NCBI GenBank assembly: GCA_943328975.2 | Contig: CALQCC020000019.1 | Location: forward strand, 1 to 64,000 | Length of the DNA: 64,000 nucleotides | Reading direction: 5' to 3' | Origin: Bordetella parapertussis | GTDB lineage: Bacteria; Acidobacteriota; Terriglobia; Bryobacterales; Bryobacteraceae | Part shown: in pieces, positions 26,727 through 36,450 of the stretch | Numbering within the stretch: position 1 is the first letter of the stretch | How the letters are laid out: every line of letters starts with the position of its first letter | Made by a program: the position numbers and the translations under genes | Notes under the pieces: model-generated | Database searches by the model: none | Told to the model about the DNA's origin: nothing | The model's input: only the letters and a program-made list of their open reading frames with translations

Positions 26727-28742
26727 ATGTCCAGCTCCCCTCGGCCTGCGTTCTTGGACTACGGTAAATCCGTGCTCCGGTTCAAGATCGCAGCTGGATT
26801 CTTGGTTTTCGCCTTGGCGCTGGGCTTCATCGCCTATCGTTTCCAGGCCAATACTTACATCACGGCGCAGCGTACGGCGGGATCCAACCAGCGCTTTGAC
26901 CGAATCTGGTTTGCCGCCCAGAACGTTTTGGCTGGAGCTCGAACCCAGGGTGACCGGATTAAGATCCACCGCGAGGCGGCGGCCGGCGTCGCCGAACTCA
27001 ATATCGAAATCCCAGCGGGCGGGCTGGTTCACGGCGAATCCAGTTGGGCTGTTGCCCCTGCGTTCGACGTGGTGGCCTGGATCCATCCAGGGGCCTTGTT
27101 GTTCCGCGCTCTTGCGAATGAAAAGTCCACGCGAACCGTGCTATTTGCCGCGGGCAGTCGGCCGCTTGTTGTCACAGTGCTTGGTGATGGAGCGATCGCC
27201 GTTGCCTTTGAAGACGGGGTGATAGCGCGCTGGAATTCGCGTACGGGGGAGCCTCTCCCGGGTCAAGATCTGGCGCTTGGATCCGTGCGGCAGGCGACTG
27301 CCGTTGGAGATTATCTGGCCGCGGGCTCGTCCGAGAAGATCTTCCTTTACCATTACCGGGATGGACACTGGGCACCCACGGAATCCGTGTCCGCTCCAGC
27401 TCCGCCGTATCGACTGGTGATCCCCGCTGCGGGATCCATCGCCACCATTGAGGACGGTTTTCTCCACTATGGCGGGGAATCCCGAAACACGCGTGGAGCC
27501 GTCGGCTCGGTAGTTTCGCATCAAGGTGTTTTGATCACGGCGGGCAAGTTCGACAACGTGTGGGTGGCCACAAGTTCAAACCAGGAACAGGAAGACTACG
27601 AAGTTGCGACTGCGGAACCTGGATCGATTCTGGCGACGGGAAAGAACCAACTGGCGGTGAGCGGTCCCCAGGGCACGTCCGTGTTCACGCTTGGCAGTGA
27701 GGAGCGATTGACGGCAACGGGCCGCATGGCAGCCGCCTTAGCCTCCTTGAGCGCATTGATCTCCTTCGTGCTCGCGTTGGCTCCGATGTTACTGCGGCAT
27801 CTGCTGAAACTGTTTGCCAAGATGCTCGGAAGAGCGGGCGGGGCAGGTGGGGGACTCGCGGCTGAGCATCTACCTCCCCCGCCGACGATCTTGATTGAGC
27901 GCATCGCCGCCGCGCGCAGCGTGCTGTGGGCCGGGGCCGGACTCAGTGTCCAATCGGGACTGCCTACGCGGAGCGTGTTTGTTACCAACTTGATCAACAC
28001 CGGCAGCGTGGAGGGGTGGATCCGTTCGGATGATGTGAGTTCGCTGCGGCACATGGTGGCTCGCGGCCAAGCGGAAGCCGCGATGGACAGGTTAATCGAA
28101 CGGCGTGGGGCCCAAGCGAGCATCGGCCACATTCGTTCCCTGATTCCGAAATACCCGACGCTGTCCCGTTGCCACGAACTGCTCTCCAGCATCCCGTTTG
28201 CCGCAGCGATGAGCACCAACTATGACGATCTGCTGGAGCGTATGAAGTCGCATTGGACCGCGAAGGTGGTGACGCCCAGTTCTGCAGAGATCCCTTCGTT
28301 GAGCGGCATTCCCTTCTTACTCAAGTTGTACGGCGAACTCGGCCAGTCGCAAAGCATCCGTATGTCGCGCAGCAAGCTGGCTGCCGATTTTCCCGCGCCC
28401 GCTCGACGATTGCTCAACAGCGTGGGGTCCATGAACACGCTCCTATTTATCGGAGCTTCTCTGGAAGGATTGCTGGCCGATCTGGACGCACTGGGCCTGT
28501 CAGACATTCGAGGCGGAACGCACTTCGCCGTTGTCGGCACACCGAGTTCGCAGTGGAAGAAGATTGCCCAGGAGTTGAAGGGGCTCTACTCCATTGAAGT
28601 CCTGGCTTGCCGTGAAGAGACCATCGCCACGGAGCTGCCGAAGTTTCTGGAAGAGTTGTTGCGGCGCGTGAACCAGGTTCAGCGCGATGCCGTCGAAGTT
28701 GCGAAGGTGGAAGAGCCCGATCTGACCACCACTGCGGCGTAG
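26727..28742 (+). CDS. Two-TM protein with beta-propeller-like presumptive periplasmic domain and C-terminal cytoplasmic SIR2-like domain
   Basis: TM aa ~21-39 and ~334-358; beta-rich repeats in between; SIR2 motifs RSVLWAGAGLSVQSGLP (aa 398-413) and AAMSTNYDDLLE (494-504), LLKLYGE (531-537). Confidence 0.75.
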   Translation: MSSSPRPAFLDYGKSVLRFKIAAGFLVFALALGFIAYRFQANTYITAQRTAGSNQRFDRIWFAAQNVLAGARTQGDRIKIHREAAAGVAELNIEIPAGGLVHGESSWAVAPAFDVVAWIHPGALLFRALANEKSTRTVLFAAGSRPLVVTVLGDGAIAVAFEDGVIARWNSRTGEPLPGQDLALGSVRQATAVGDYLAAGSSEKIFLYHYRDGHWAPTESVSAPAPPYRLVIPAAGSIATIEDGFLHYGGESRNTRGAVGSVVSHQGVLITAGKFDNVWVATSSNQEQEDYEVATAEPGSILATGKNQLAVSGPQGTSVFTLGSEERLTATGRMAAALASLSALISFVLALAPMLLRHLLKLFAKMLGRAGGAGGGLAAEHLPPPPTILIERIAAARSVLWAGAGLSVQSGLPTRSVFVTNLINTGSVEGWIRSDDVSSLRHMVARGQAEAAMDRLIERRGAQASIGHIRSLIPKYPTLSRCHELLSSIPFAAAMSTNYDDLLERMKSHWTAKVVTPSSAEIPSLSGIPFLLKLYGELGQSQSIRMSRSKLAADFPAPARRLLNSVGSMNTLLFIGASLEGLLADLDALGLSDIRGGTHFAVVGTPSSQWKKIAQELKGLYSIEVLACREETIATELPKFLEELLRRVNQVQRDAVEVAKVEEPDLTTTAA

Positions 28743-28745
28743 TGC

Positions 28746-29225
28746 CTAGGCCAACGCGTCTTTGAGGCGCTGGTAGGTGACGGTTAACTCTTCGGGCAAC
28801 ACACGGGTCTCGGCGATGGTGGACATGAAGCTCGCGTCGCCCGCCCAGCGCGGCAGCATGTGCATGTGGATGTGGCCGGCCACTCCGGCGCCCGCGGCCT
28901 CGCCGAGGTTCATCCCGAGGTTGATGCCATCGGGGTTGTAGATCTTGCGCAGCGCCACCTCGCAACGGACCGCCAGGCGCATCATCTCCGCCATGGTCTC
29001 GGGTTGTGCGTCAGCCAGCTTGGACACGTGTTCGTACGGCGCGATCATCAAGTGACCGTTGGTGTACGGGTAGAGATTCAGCAACACGAAATTGCGCTCA
29101 GCGCGGAGTACGATGTGGTTGCCAGCGTCGTCGTTCGCCGCAGGCTTGGTGCAGAAGATACAGGCGTTTTTCGGAGATGCGGTCGACACATACCGGTATC
29201 TCCACGGACTCCACAGGCGGTCCAT
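28746..29225 (-). CDS. HIT-family protein
   Basis: AGVAGHIHMHMLPRW histidine triad; CIFC N-terminal. Confidence 0.93.
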   Translation of the reverse strand: MDRLWSPWRYRYVSTASPKNACIFCTKPAANDDAGNHIVLRAERNFVLLNLYPYTNGHLMIAPYEHVSKLADAQPETMAEMMRLAVRCEVALRKIYNPDGINLGMNLGEAAGAGVAGHIHMHMLPRWAGDASFMSTIAETRVLPEELTVTYQRLKDALA

Positions 29226-29235
29226 TCTGCCCGTG

Positions 29236-29532
29236 TTACTCGGTCGGCTTGGAGGCGCTGCCGTTAACCAAGTCCTTCAGCTCTTTGCTGGGCTTGAAGT
29301 AGGGAATGCGCTTGGCCGGGACTTCCACGCGATCGCCGGTCTTGGGGTTGCGTCCCACGCGCGGCAGGCGGCTGCGCGTGCGGAAACTGCCGAATCCACG
29401 AATCTCGATTTTGTCGCCGCTGCGCAGGGCTCGGACCACGCTTCCGAGAATGGCCTCGACGATCACCTCGGAATCTTTACGGGTCATTTCAACCACGCGT
29501 GAGACTTCTTCGATCAATTCTGCCTTGGTCAT
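29236..29532 (-). CDS. IHF/HU-family DNA-binding protein
   Basis: MTKAELIEEVSRVVEMTRKDSEVIVEAIL...IRGFGSFRTRSRLPRVGRNPKTGDRVEVPAKRIPYFKPSKELK. Confidence 0.93.
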   Translation of the reverse strand: MTKAELIEEVSRVVEMTRKDSEVIVEAILGSVVRALRSGDKIEIRGFGSFRTRSRLPRVGRNPKTGDRVEVPAKRIPYFKPSKELKDLVNGSASKPTE

Positions 29533-29549
29533 ACTTGTATAGCGGCCGG

Positions 29550-31280
29550 TTACCGGCTGTCCCCTTTTGCTCTTCGATTCATTGCTTCTTCCATGGTCAT
29601 GGTGGCGGCTGCGGCCTGGCGCTGGTAATCTTCCAGGCGAGCGCGTTCCTCATCCTCGGCCACGGCTCTGAGGCTTAATCCGATCTTCTTTTCGGCCTCA
29701 TTCATTTTGACAATCTTAAAATCATACTCTTCGCCCAGCGGCAGCGGGGAATCCGCATCCGCGGTGTCGGGCATGACTGGAATTTCCGATTTGTGACACA
29801 ACGCCTCCACGCCCGGCGCAAGTTCCACGAACACTCCGAACGCGGCCGCGCGGATCACTCGTCCACGCACTAGGTCTCCGGTCTCATGAGCGCGGAAGAA
29901 GCTCTCCTGCGAATCCGGCTGCAGCTGTTTGATGCCCAGCGACAGGCGGCGATTGGGGGCATCGATGCTTAGGATCACAGCCTGCATCGTCTGGCCCTTC
30001 TTCAATAATTCCGATGCGTGCTTGATGTGTTTGGTCCAGGAAATATCGGACACATGCACCAAACCATCCACTCCTTCTTCGATCTCCAAGAACGCGCCGA
30101 ACTCAGTCAGCTTGCGAACACGGCCTTCTACCACGCTGCCGATCGAATAACGATCCGCGACCGTAGTCCAAGGGTCGGCTTCCAGCTGCTTAATACCAAG
30201 AGAGACGCGGCGCTCTTTTTGTTTCACTTCGATCACAACCGCTTCCACCTGATCGCCCGGCTTCACCACCTTGTTGGGGTGCTTCATGCGCCGGCTCCAG
30301 GTCATTTCGGAAACGTGGATCAAGCCTTCAACGCCGGGTTCGATCTCGACGAACGCGCCGTAATCGGTGACGCTCATTACACGGCCTAGGACGCGGCTGC
30401 CTTGGGGTAGGCGTTCGGTCATGGACTCCCACGGGTCCGGTGTAAGCTGGCGGATGCCCAGGGAGATGCGCTCTTTAGCTCGATCGAACTTGAGGACCTT
30501 GGCAGTGATTTCCTGGCCTACTTGAATCACTTGCGAAGGATGCGTGACGCGGCCATGCGACATGTCGCTCACGTGGAGCAATCCATCGATGCCGCCCAGA
30601 TCAATGAATGCGCCGTATTCAGTGAGGTTCTTTACCGTACCTGTTACGGTGCCGCCTTCAGTGATGTGTTCCAGCGCGTTCGCCTTACGCGACTTGCGAT
30701 CTTCTTCCACCACCATCTTGCGCGAGACAACCACGTTGCCGCGGCGGCGGTTCACGCTGACGATGCGAACCGGTATGTCCTGTCCGATGAATTGGTCCAG
30801 GTCATGCACGGGTCGCGAATCGATCTGCGAGCCGGGCATAAATGCGGGCACGCCGACGTCCAACATCAACCCGCCCTTGGTCTTTTCAATCACACGCGCG
30901 GAAACCAACAGTCGATCCCGTGCGGCTTCTTCTAACGTATCCCAGATGCGCAATCGCGCGGCTTTACTGTATGAAAGCAGTACGTAGCCTTCGGGCGGCG
31001 GCGCCGAACGATCCGGCATCACATCAATCGTGTCGCCCCGCTTGACCGTGATGGTGCCATTCGGCAACTTGAACTGTTCGAGGGGGATGCTGCCTTCCAG
31101 CTTGTACCCGAAATCGACGATCACATCTTTGGCCGTGACCGCCACCACAAGCCCTTTGAGCAGCTCGCCTTCTGACAGCGGTGCTAAATGGCTGTGCTCG
31201 TCGAGTAGTTGCGCGAAGTCTTCGTCAGCGGAGGCGCCGGCGTCGAGATCCCGATCTTCAAAAAATTCGTCTTGCGCCAT
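29550..31280 (-). CDS. rpsA: 30S ribosomal protein S1
   Basis: Tandem S1 domains (e.g. VTGTVKNLTEYGAFIDLGGIDGLLHVSDMSHGRVTHPSQ). Confidence 0.93.
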   Translation of the reverse strand: MAQDEFFEDRDLDAGASADEDFAQLLDEHSHLAPLSEGELLKGLVVAVTAKDVIVDFGYKLEGSIPLEQFKLPNGTITVKRGDTIDVMPDRSAPPPEGYVLLSYSKAARLRIWDTLEEAARDRLLVSARVIEKTKGGLMLDVGVPAFMPGSQIDSRPVHDLDQFIGQDIPVRIVSVNRRRGNVVVSRKMVVEEDRKSRKANALEHITEGGTVTGTVKNLTEYGAFIDLGGIDGLLHVSDMSHGRVTHPSQVIQVGQEITAKVLKFDRAKERISLGIRQLTPDPWESMTERLPQGSRVLGRVMSVTDYGAFVEIEPGVEGLIHVSEMTWSRRMKHPNKVVKPGDQVEAVVIEVKQKERRVSLGIKQLEADPWTTVADRYSIGSVVEGRVRKLTEFGAFLEIEEGVDGLVHVSDISWTKHIKHASELLKKGQTMQAVILSIDAPNRRLSLGIKQLQPDSQESFFRAHETGDLVRGRVIRAAAFGVFVELAPGVEALCHKSEIPVMPDTADADSPLPLGEEYDFKIVKMNEAEKKIGLSLRAVAEDEERARLEDYQRQAAAATMTMEEAMNRRAKGDSR

Positions 31281-31434
31281 GGGTCCGGTGTACGACAACT
31301 GCTTGAAAGAGAAGTACTTCACGAACTATAGCGGAGCCTAAATAGGGTTGTCAACCGAGGCGGGCCAGGGACGTTCGTGCGCGGAGATGTGTGGGCCGCG
31401 ATGAAGACTCCGCGAGAATGTTTTACTCAGAAAA

Positions 31435-31464
31435 TTGACGCCTTGTGATCGGGTACGCTACCAT
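31435..31464 (+). promoter_or_regulatory. Candidate sigma70 promoter of tRNA-fMet
   Basis: TTGACG (31435-31440), 18 nt, TACCAT (31459-31464), 5 nt before mature 5' end. Confidence 0.5.
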
Positions 31465-31469
31465 AGCTC

Positions 31470-31546
<77 letters not shown>

Positions 31547-31764
31547 ACCAAGTCTGAATCGGTTGTGCGCATCCTGCGCCGACTACTCTTCCCATCCAAC
31601 TCCATCCGATTCTGAGCGAAATGACTCACGCCGGATAACGTAACCGAATTCAGCCTGCAAGCGCCCCACACAGGGCGAGCCTTCGCTCATATCACTAAGT
31701 TTCCCGAAACGTTCGCGCCCGAAATGAGTTTACCTCGACGAGGTTTGGCCAAGGAGGAGCGCCG

Positions 31765-32880
31765 ATGCTTCGCAGTGTTGTTGTTTCCCCGGACAGGGAA
31801 CTGTCCGCTAGGCTTCTAGCCGCGACAGAATCTGCGGGTGGTTGTACCGTCAAACGCGTGATGGATGAATATCCTTCTCTGGGTGAACTTCTGCGGGTTC
31901 TTCGGGCCTCCACGGCAGAGATTTTGTTCTTGAGCTTCGACGATCTCGCAAAGGCTCGGGACATCACCAAGGCTCTTGAAGAGGAACTGCCTAACCTTCA
32001 GATCGTCGGAATCCATGGCGAGGGAAGTTCCCAGGTGCTGCGCGAATACATGCGCTTGGGAATTCGGGAATCGCTGGGGGAACCCTTCGAAGAGAAAGCC
32101 ATCGTGGAACTGCTGTCCAATGTGACGGGACACCTCGACCGGCTTTCTGTCAATCATGGCGCTCCCAGCCAGTTGCTATGTTTTCTGCCGTCCAAGCCCG
32201 GAGTGGGAACCTCCACCATTGCCCTCAACGTAAGCGCCTCGTTGGCAGCACAGCCGAATAGTTCTGTTCTCCTGGCCGACTTCGACATGAGCGCCGGCAT
32301 GGTTCGCTTCTTGCTGCGACTGAACAACAAGTCGTCGGTCACGGACGCTATAGACATGGCGCACCAGTTGGACGATCAACTGTGGCCGCAACTGGTCACG
32401 CGGCTCAACGGCCTGGACGTATTGCACGCCGGAAGTACCAACCCGAACTATCAGGTGGCCCCAGTCCAACTGGAAGAGTTCCTGACCTTCTTGCGCCGCC
32501 ACTACAAATTTGTTTGCGCTGACCTCTCCGGAAATTTCGAGCGCCACTCACTCGATCTGCTCCACGAGTCCAAAGCGATCTTTTTGGTTTGCACGCCGGA
32601 AGTGGCGTCGATTCATCTTGCTCGAGAAAAGTTGGACTTCCTGCGGCAGATCGACGTGAGTTCCAAGGTCTCCGTGCTTCTCAATCGTGTTCCCAAAAAA
32701 ACACTGCTCAGCACACAACAGGTGGAGGAGTTACTGGGAGTGCCGGTAGCGCAGGTGTTTGCCAACGACTATAACGGTGTGAACGGTTCGGTGAAGGATG
32801 GAACGGCCATCAAGCGGACCTCGGAAATGGGAAAGCAACTCGCCGAATTCAGTTTGCGCCTGGATGGCGCCCTGTCCTAG
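31765..32880 (+). CDS. TadZ/CpaE-like Flp pilus assembly ATPase (MinD-type P-loop, N-terminal receiver-like)
   Basis: LCFLPSKPGVGTSTIALNVSASLAAQPNSSVLLADFDMSAGMVRFLL; Rec-like N-terminus. Confidence 0.83.
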   Translation: MLRSVVVSPDRELSARLLAATESAGGCTVKRVMDEYPSLGELLRVLRASTAEILFLSFDDLAKARDITKALEEELPNLQIVGIHGEGSSQVLREYMRLGIRESLGEPFEEKAIVELLSNVTGHLDRLSVNHGAPSQLLCFLPSKPGVGTSTIALNVSASLAAQPNSSVLLADFDMSAGMVRFLLRLNNKSSVTDAIDMAHQLDDQLWPQLVTRLNGLDVLHAGSTNPNYQVAPVQLEEFLTFLRRHYKFVCADLSGNFERHSLDLLHESKAIFLVCTPEVASIHLAREKLDFLRQIDVSSKVSVLLNRVPKKTLLSTQQVEELLGVPVAQVFANDYNGVNGSVKDGTAIKRTSEMGKQLAEFSLRLDGALS

Positions 32881-32961
32881 CGCGAGGGCACCGTCTTATT
32901 CCCAGTAAGCCCCGCCCGGACGTCCGTAGCTCTGGCAGTGCTCCCGGGCTCGCACGGCGTG

Positions 32962-33162
32962 TCATTTTTTGGCGGACCGAAAGGTCAGCACAGCCAGGAA
33001 GAAAAAGGCCGCGGAGATGAAGCATCGCACTACGATCCCTAGCATCGGCGCCTCATACAAAGCGTTGCGCCAAGCTAGCGAGGCGAAGGCGAGACCCAGG
33101 CATAAGTACCACCAGCCGTAGAGCCGCGTTAGAAGTTGCTTGCGTGGGCCGGTCATTGCCAT
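32962..33162 (-). CDS. Small two-TM hypothetical membrane protein
   Basis: MAMTGPRKQLLTRLYGWWYLCLGLAFASLAWRNALYEAPMLGIVVRCFISAAFFFLAVLTFRSAKK. Confidence 0.55.
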   Translation of the reverse strand: MAMTGPRKQLLTRLYGWWYLCLGLAFASLAWRNALYEAPMLGIVVRCFISAAFFFLAVLTFRSAKK

Positions 33163-33191
33163 ACCGTCATTTTCCTACAGTGGGCGATTGA

Positions 33192-34184
33192 TCAAGCCAG
33201 CGAGCTGCGCACTTCCGCGATCGTCTCGAACGACTTCAGCCGCGCTGCGTGGTCGTAAATATTCGCGGTGATCATCAATTCGTCGGGCTGTATCTCGGCA
33301 AGGAAGTTCTGCAGTCCCATCTGAATGGATCCCGGCGATCCCACAATGGCGCACGCCAGCGCTTGATCGATTACGAAGCGTTCGGCGGGCGAGCAGCACG
33401 TGTTGATGTCATCCACAGGGGCCTTGAGTTGGCCTGGCATGCCTCGGCGTAACGCCAGGAACGCCTGCTGAAGCGATGTGAAAAGACGTCGCGCCTCCGC
33501 ATCTGTCTCCGCAGCGATCACGTTGATACATGCCATCGCATACGGACGATCCAGTTGCGCGGACGGCTGGAAGGCACGGCGGTAAAGGCTGAACGCCGGA
33601 ACCAAATCGGCGGGAGCGAAGTGGGAGGCGAACGCAAACGGCAATCCCAACTGCGCGGCAAGCTCCGCGCTGAACATGCTGGATCCCAGCAGCCAAATCG
33701 GAACGTTGAGGCCCGATCCTGGAACGGCGCGGATCGGTTGCCCTGGCTGTGATGGTCCGAAATAGGACTGCAGTTCGACTACGTCCTTGGGAAATTGATC
33801 GACCGTCTCGAGGACATTGCGACGCAGGGCCCTGGCGGTCATCATATCGGTTCCCGGTGCCCGCCCCAGGCCCAGATCAATGCGATGGGGAAAGAGCGAC
33901 GCCAGCGTGCCGAACTGCTCGGCTATGACCAGCGGACTATGATTCGGCAGCATCACGCCGCCCGACCCGACGCGAATCGTCTTGGTTCCGCCCGCAACGT
34001 GCGCGATCACTACCGAAGTCGCGGCGCTGGCGATGCCCGGCACGTTGTGGTGTTCCGCGAGCCAAAACCGATGGTATCCCCAAGCCTCGGCATGTTGCGC
34101 CAGATCCAGCGAATGGCGGAAGGCATCTGCTGCGGTTGCGCCTTCCGTGATGGGGCAGAGGTCCAGGACTGAAAACGGGATCAT
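33192..34184 (-). CDS. LLM-class (luciferase-like) flavin monooxygenase
   Basis: [13 protein letters not shown]...[33 protein letters not shown]...[25 protein letters not shown]. Confidence 0.92.
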   Translation of the reverse strand: MIPFSVLDLCPITEGATAADAFRHSLDLAQHAEAWGYHRFWLAEHHNVPGIASAATSVVIAHVAGGTKTIRVGSGGVMLPNHSPLVIAEQFGTLASLFPHRIDLGLGRAPGTDMMTARALRRNVLETVDQFPKDVVELQSYFGPSQPGQPIRAVPGSGLNVPIWLLGSSMFSAELAAQLGLPFAFASHFAPADLVPAFSLYRRAFQPSAQLDRPYAMACINVIAAETDAEARRLFTSLQQAFLALRRGMPGQLKAPVDDINTCCSPAERFVIDQALACAIVGSPGSIQMGLQNFLAEIQPDELMITANIYDHAARLKSFETIAEVRSSLA

Positions 34185-34408
34185 ACCCCAGGGTAGCCCG
34201 CGGACCCTGCTTCTTTCTGTCCTTCACGGCAAGCCCGCGCAAGCTCCGCACGCGTGGCCGTCTAGGGGCGGTTTCTCCCCTCCGAACTCTTTCGTCTTAG
34301 CCGCCACTCAAACCTTACTTATGGGACACCCGATTCTGAACCTATCTGTAGGCCTCGTCCGTTCTACGGTAGTACTCTGACCGAGATAGTCCTATGCACG
34401 CGCCGGGC

Positions 34409-34458
34409 CATAGTGCGTCTAAGTCCGGCCCTATTTCTGCCCTAAAAACGCACCTATG
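34409..34458 (+). promoter_or_regulatory. Structured leader hairpin upstream of TadG
   Basis: CATAGTGCGT (34409-34418) pairs with ACGCACCTATG (34448-34458) with one bulge. Confidence 0.4.
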
Positions 34459-34546
34459 CCATGGTCTATCGGAGATTACGGGGCCGAACTATAAATACAG
34501 TACGGAAGTCTCCTACTTCCAGTGCAACAGTCGGAGTAATTACATC

Positions 34547-35932
34547 ATGCAATCATTTTTCGGGTTTCCCAAGAGCCGCCGCGGACAGAAGGGCTTTGTC
34601 GCGGTCACTTTCGCGGTGATGATTACCGTCATTGTCGGTTTCGCCGGCATGGCCGTCGATACAGGCTACCTGCAGTGGAACAAGCGCCGGGCGCAGCTCG
34701 CGGCCGATGCGGCAGCGATGGGTGCACTGCGTGAACTGGAAAAGAGCGCCGACGCCAATACCGTCTCTGCGGCGGGTCTGAACGATTCCTCCATGAACGG
34801 TTTCACCAACGGGGCGAACGGGACCACGGTGGAAATCCACAACCCGCCGATCTCCGGCTCGTACTTGAACCATGCGCACGCGGTGCAGGCCATCGTGCGG
34901 CGGGACGTTCCCACGATCTTCATGCGCATGTTCGGCAAGAACAGCGTCGCGGTCGCGGCCGACGCGGTGGCGGAAACCACCACCGTGCTGGGAAACATCG
35001 GCGGCTGCATCTTCGCGCTGAACAAGACAATGAAGAGCGGACTGAACGTCAACGGCACCACGGTGGACGTGAACACCAACGGTAGCGTCATCGTGGAATC
35101 CAACAATTCAGAGGCCTTCACCATGGGCGGTGGCGCGATCTTCAAAATGGGACATGAAGCGAAAGTTGGTGTAGTGGGCGGTTGGTCAATGATGGGGCAG
35201 ACGCAAATCCTAGATGTTAGCCACGATCCCCCGCTGGTGCGCACCCCTGTCCATATCGAGGATCCGGGCGATCCGTTCATCGCGATGGCGGCTCCGAACG
35301 TGAGCAACGTGGGCAACACTACGATTCGCGTAGCCAGCGGCGGTGTTGCCTACAGCAAGACCAACCAACCCGCGGATAGAAAAATCTGGCCGGGCGTCTA
35401 CTGCGGAGGTATCTCCATCGGCGACACCGACGAATATACTTACACGTTCCAGCCGGGTGTGTATATCCTGGCCGGCGGCGGGTTCAAGGTGACCTCAGGT
35501 GACGCGCGGGTCAACGGTACCGGAGTTACTTTCTACAACACCGGCACCGGCGGTACCGCCTACGGCGCCTGGGGTTGCCCCAATTCTGACTACACCCCGA
35601 TCGGCCTCGCTGGACAAGGCCGCCTCAATTTCAAGGCGCCCACTTCAGGAACCTTCGTGGGTATGCTGTTCTTCGGTGACCGCAATCTGGGCACGGGCGC
35701 TGGTAAGTCTGAGCAAATCGTAGGTGGTTCAGACAGCATCTTTGACGGAGCGCTGTATTTCAAAAAGGGCAACTTGAAGTTCGCCGGCCGCAGCTCAAAC
35801 ACGGGCTACACCGTGCTGGTGGCGGATAACATCAGCATCAACGGCACCACCACGCTGGGGAACAACTACACCTCGCTGGCGAATCCGAATCCCTTCGCTC
35901 CGTATTCCACGGGCGGCGGAATGGTTGAATAA
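34547..35932 (+). CDS. TadG-like Flp pilus assembly protein
   Basis: GQKGFVAVTFAVMITVIVGFAGMAVDTGYLQWNKRRAQLAADAAAMGALREL (pilus assembly/TadG N-terminus). Confidence 0.82.
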   Translation: MQSFFGFPKSRRGQKGFVAVTFAVMITVIVGFAGMAVDTGYLQWNKRRAQLAADAAAMGALRELEKSADANTVSAAGLNDSSMNGFTNGANGTTVEIHNPPISGSYLNHAHAVQAIVRRDVPTIFMRMFGKNSVAVAADAVAETTTVLGNIGGCIFALNKTMKSGLNVNGTTVDVNTNGSVIVESNNSEAFTMGGGAIFKMGHEAKVGVVGGWSMMGQTQILDVSHDPPLVRTPVHIEDPGDPFIAMAAPNVSNVGNTTIRVASGGVAYSKTNQPADRKIWPGVYCGGISIGDTDEYTYTFQPGVYILAGGGFKVTSGDARVNGTGVTFYNTGTGGTAYGAWGCPNSDYTPIGLAGQGRLNFKAPTSGTFVGMLFFGDRNLGTGAGKSEQIVGGSDSIFDGALYFKKGNLKFAGRSSNTGYTVLVADNISINGTTTLGNNYTSLANPNPFAPYSTGGGMVE

Positions 35933-35962
35933 GACGCAATGCAAATAGGTCGGAGAACCAAC

Positions 35963-36445
35963 ATGCAAGGCAAGATGTTAAGCAGACAGCGGACGATCCG
36001 CAAACGCGGCGAGCGCGGCAACGTTCTCATTGAGTTCGCACTGATGTCCACGGTGCTGCTGGGGATTACGCTAGGCGTCGCGGACTTTGGACGCATCTTC
36101 GCGATGGGTGACAAAGCCGCGAACGCCGCAGCTTCCGGTACTGCCTATGGGGCGCTGAGTCCAGCGAACTACACCGACATGCTCGGCATGCAAACGGCTG
36201 CCCAAAACGATCTGGGAAATATCCAGAACGCCGAGGTTGTTGCGGTACGCACTTGCCGCTGCATTCTAGGCGGGGCTCCAGTCAGTTGCGCCGATGATCC
36301 GGACGTCACCGCATGTCCCGCCGGGCAGACGCGCAAGACTTATATCCAAGTTACGGTGACCATCCCCTTTCATAGTCTCTCCGGGCTTCCGGTCTTGCCC
36401 GGTTTGACCAACGTTAAGGGCAAATCCATTATTCGAGTGGAGTGA
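35963..36445 (+). CDS. TadE-like pilus assembly protein
   Basis: RGNVLIEFALMSTVLLGITLGVADFGRIFAMGDKAANAAASGTAYGAL. Confidence 0.8.
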   Translation: MQGKMLSRQRTIRKRGERGNVLIEFALMSTVLLGITLGVADFGRIFAMGDKAANAAASGTAYGALSPANYTDMLGMQTAAQNDLGNIQNAEVVAVRTCRCILGGAPVSCADDPDVTACPAGQTRKTYIQVTVTIPFHSLSGLPVLPGLTNVKGKSIIRVE

Positions 36446-36450
36446 TATTC

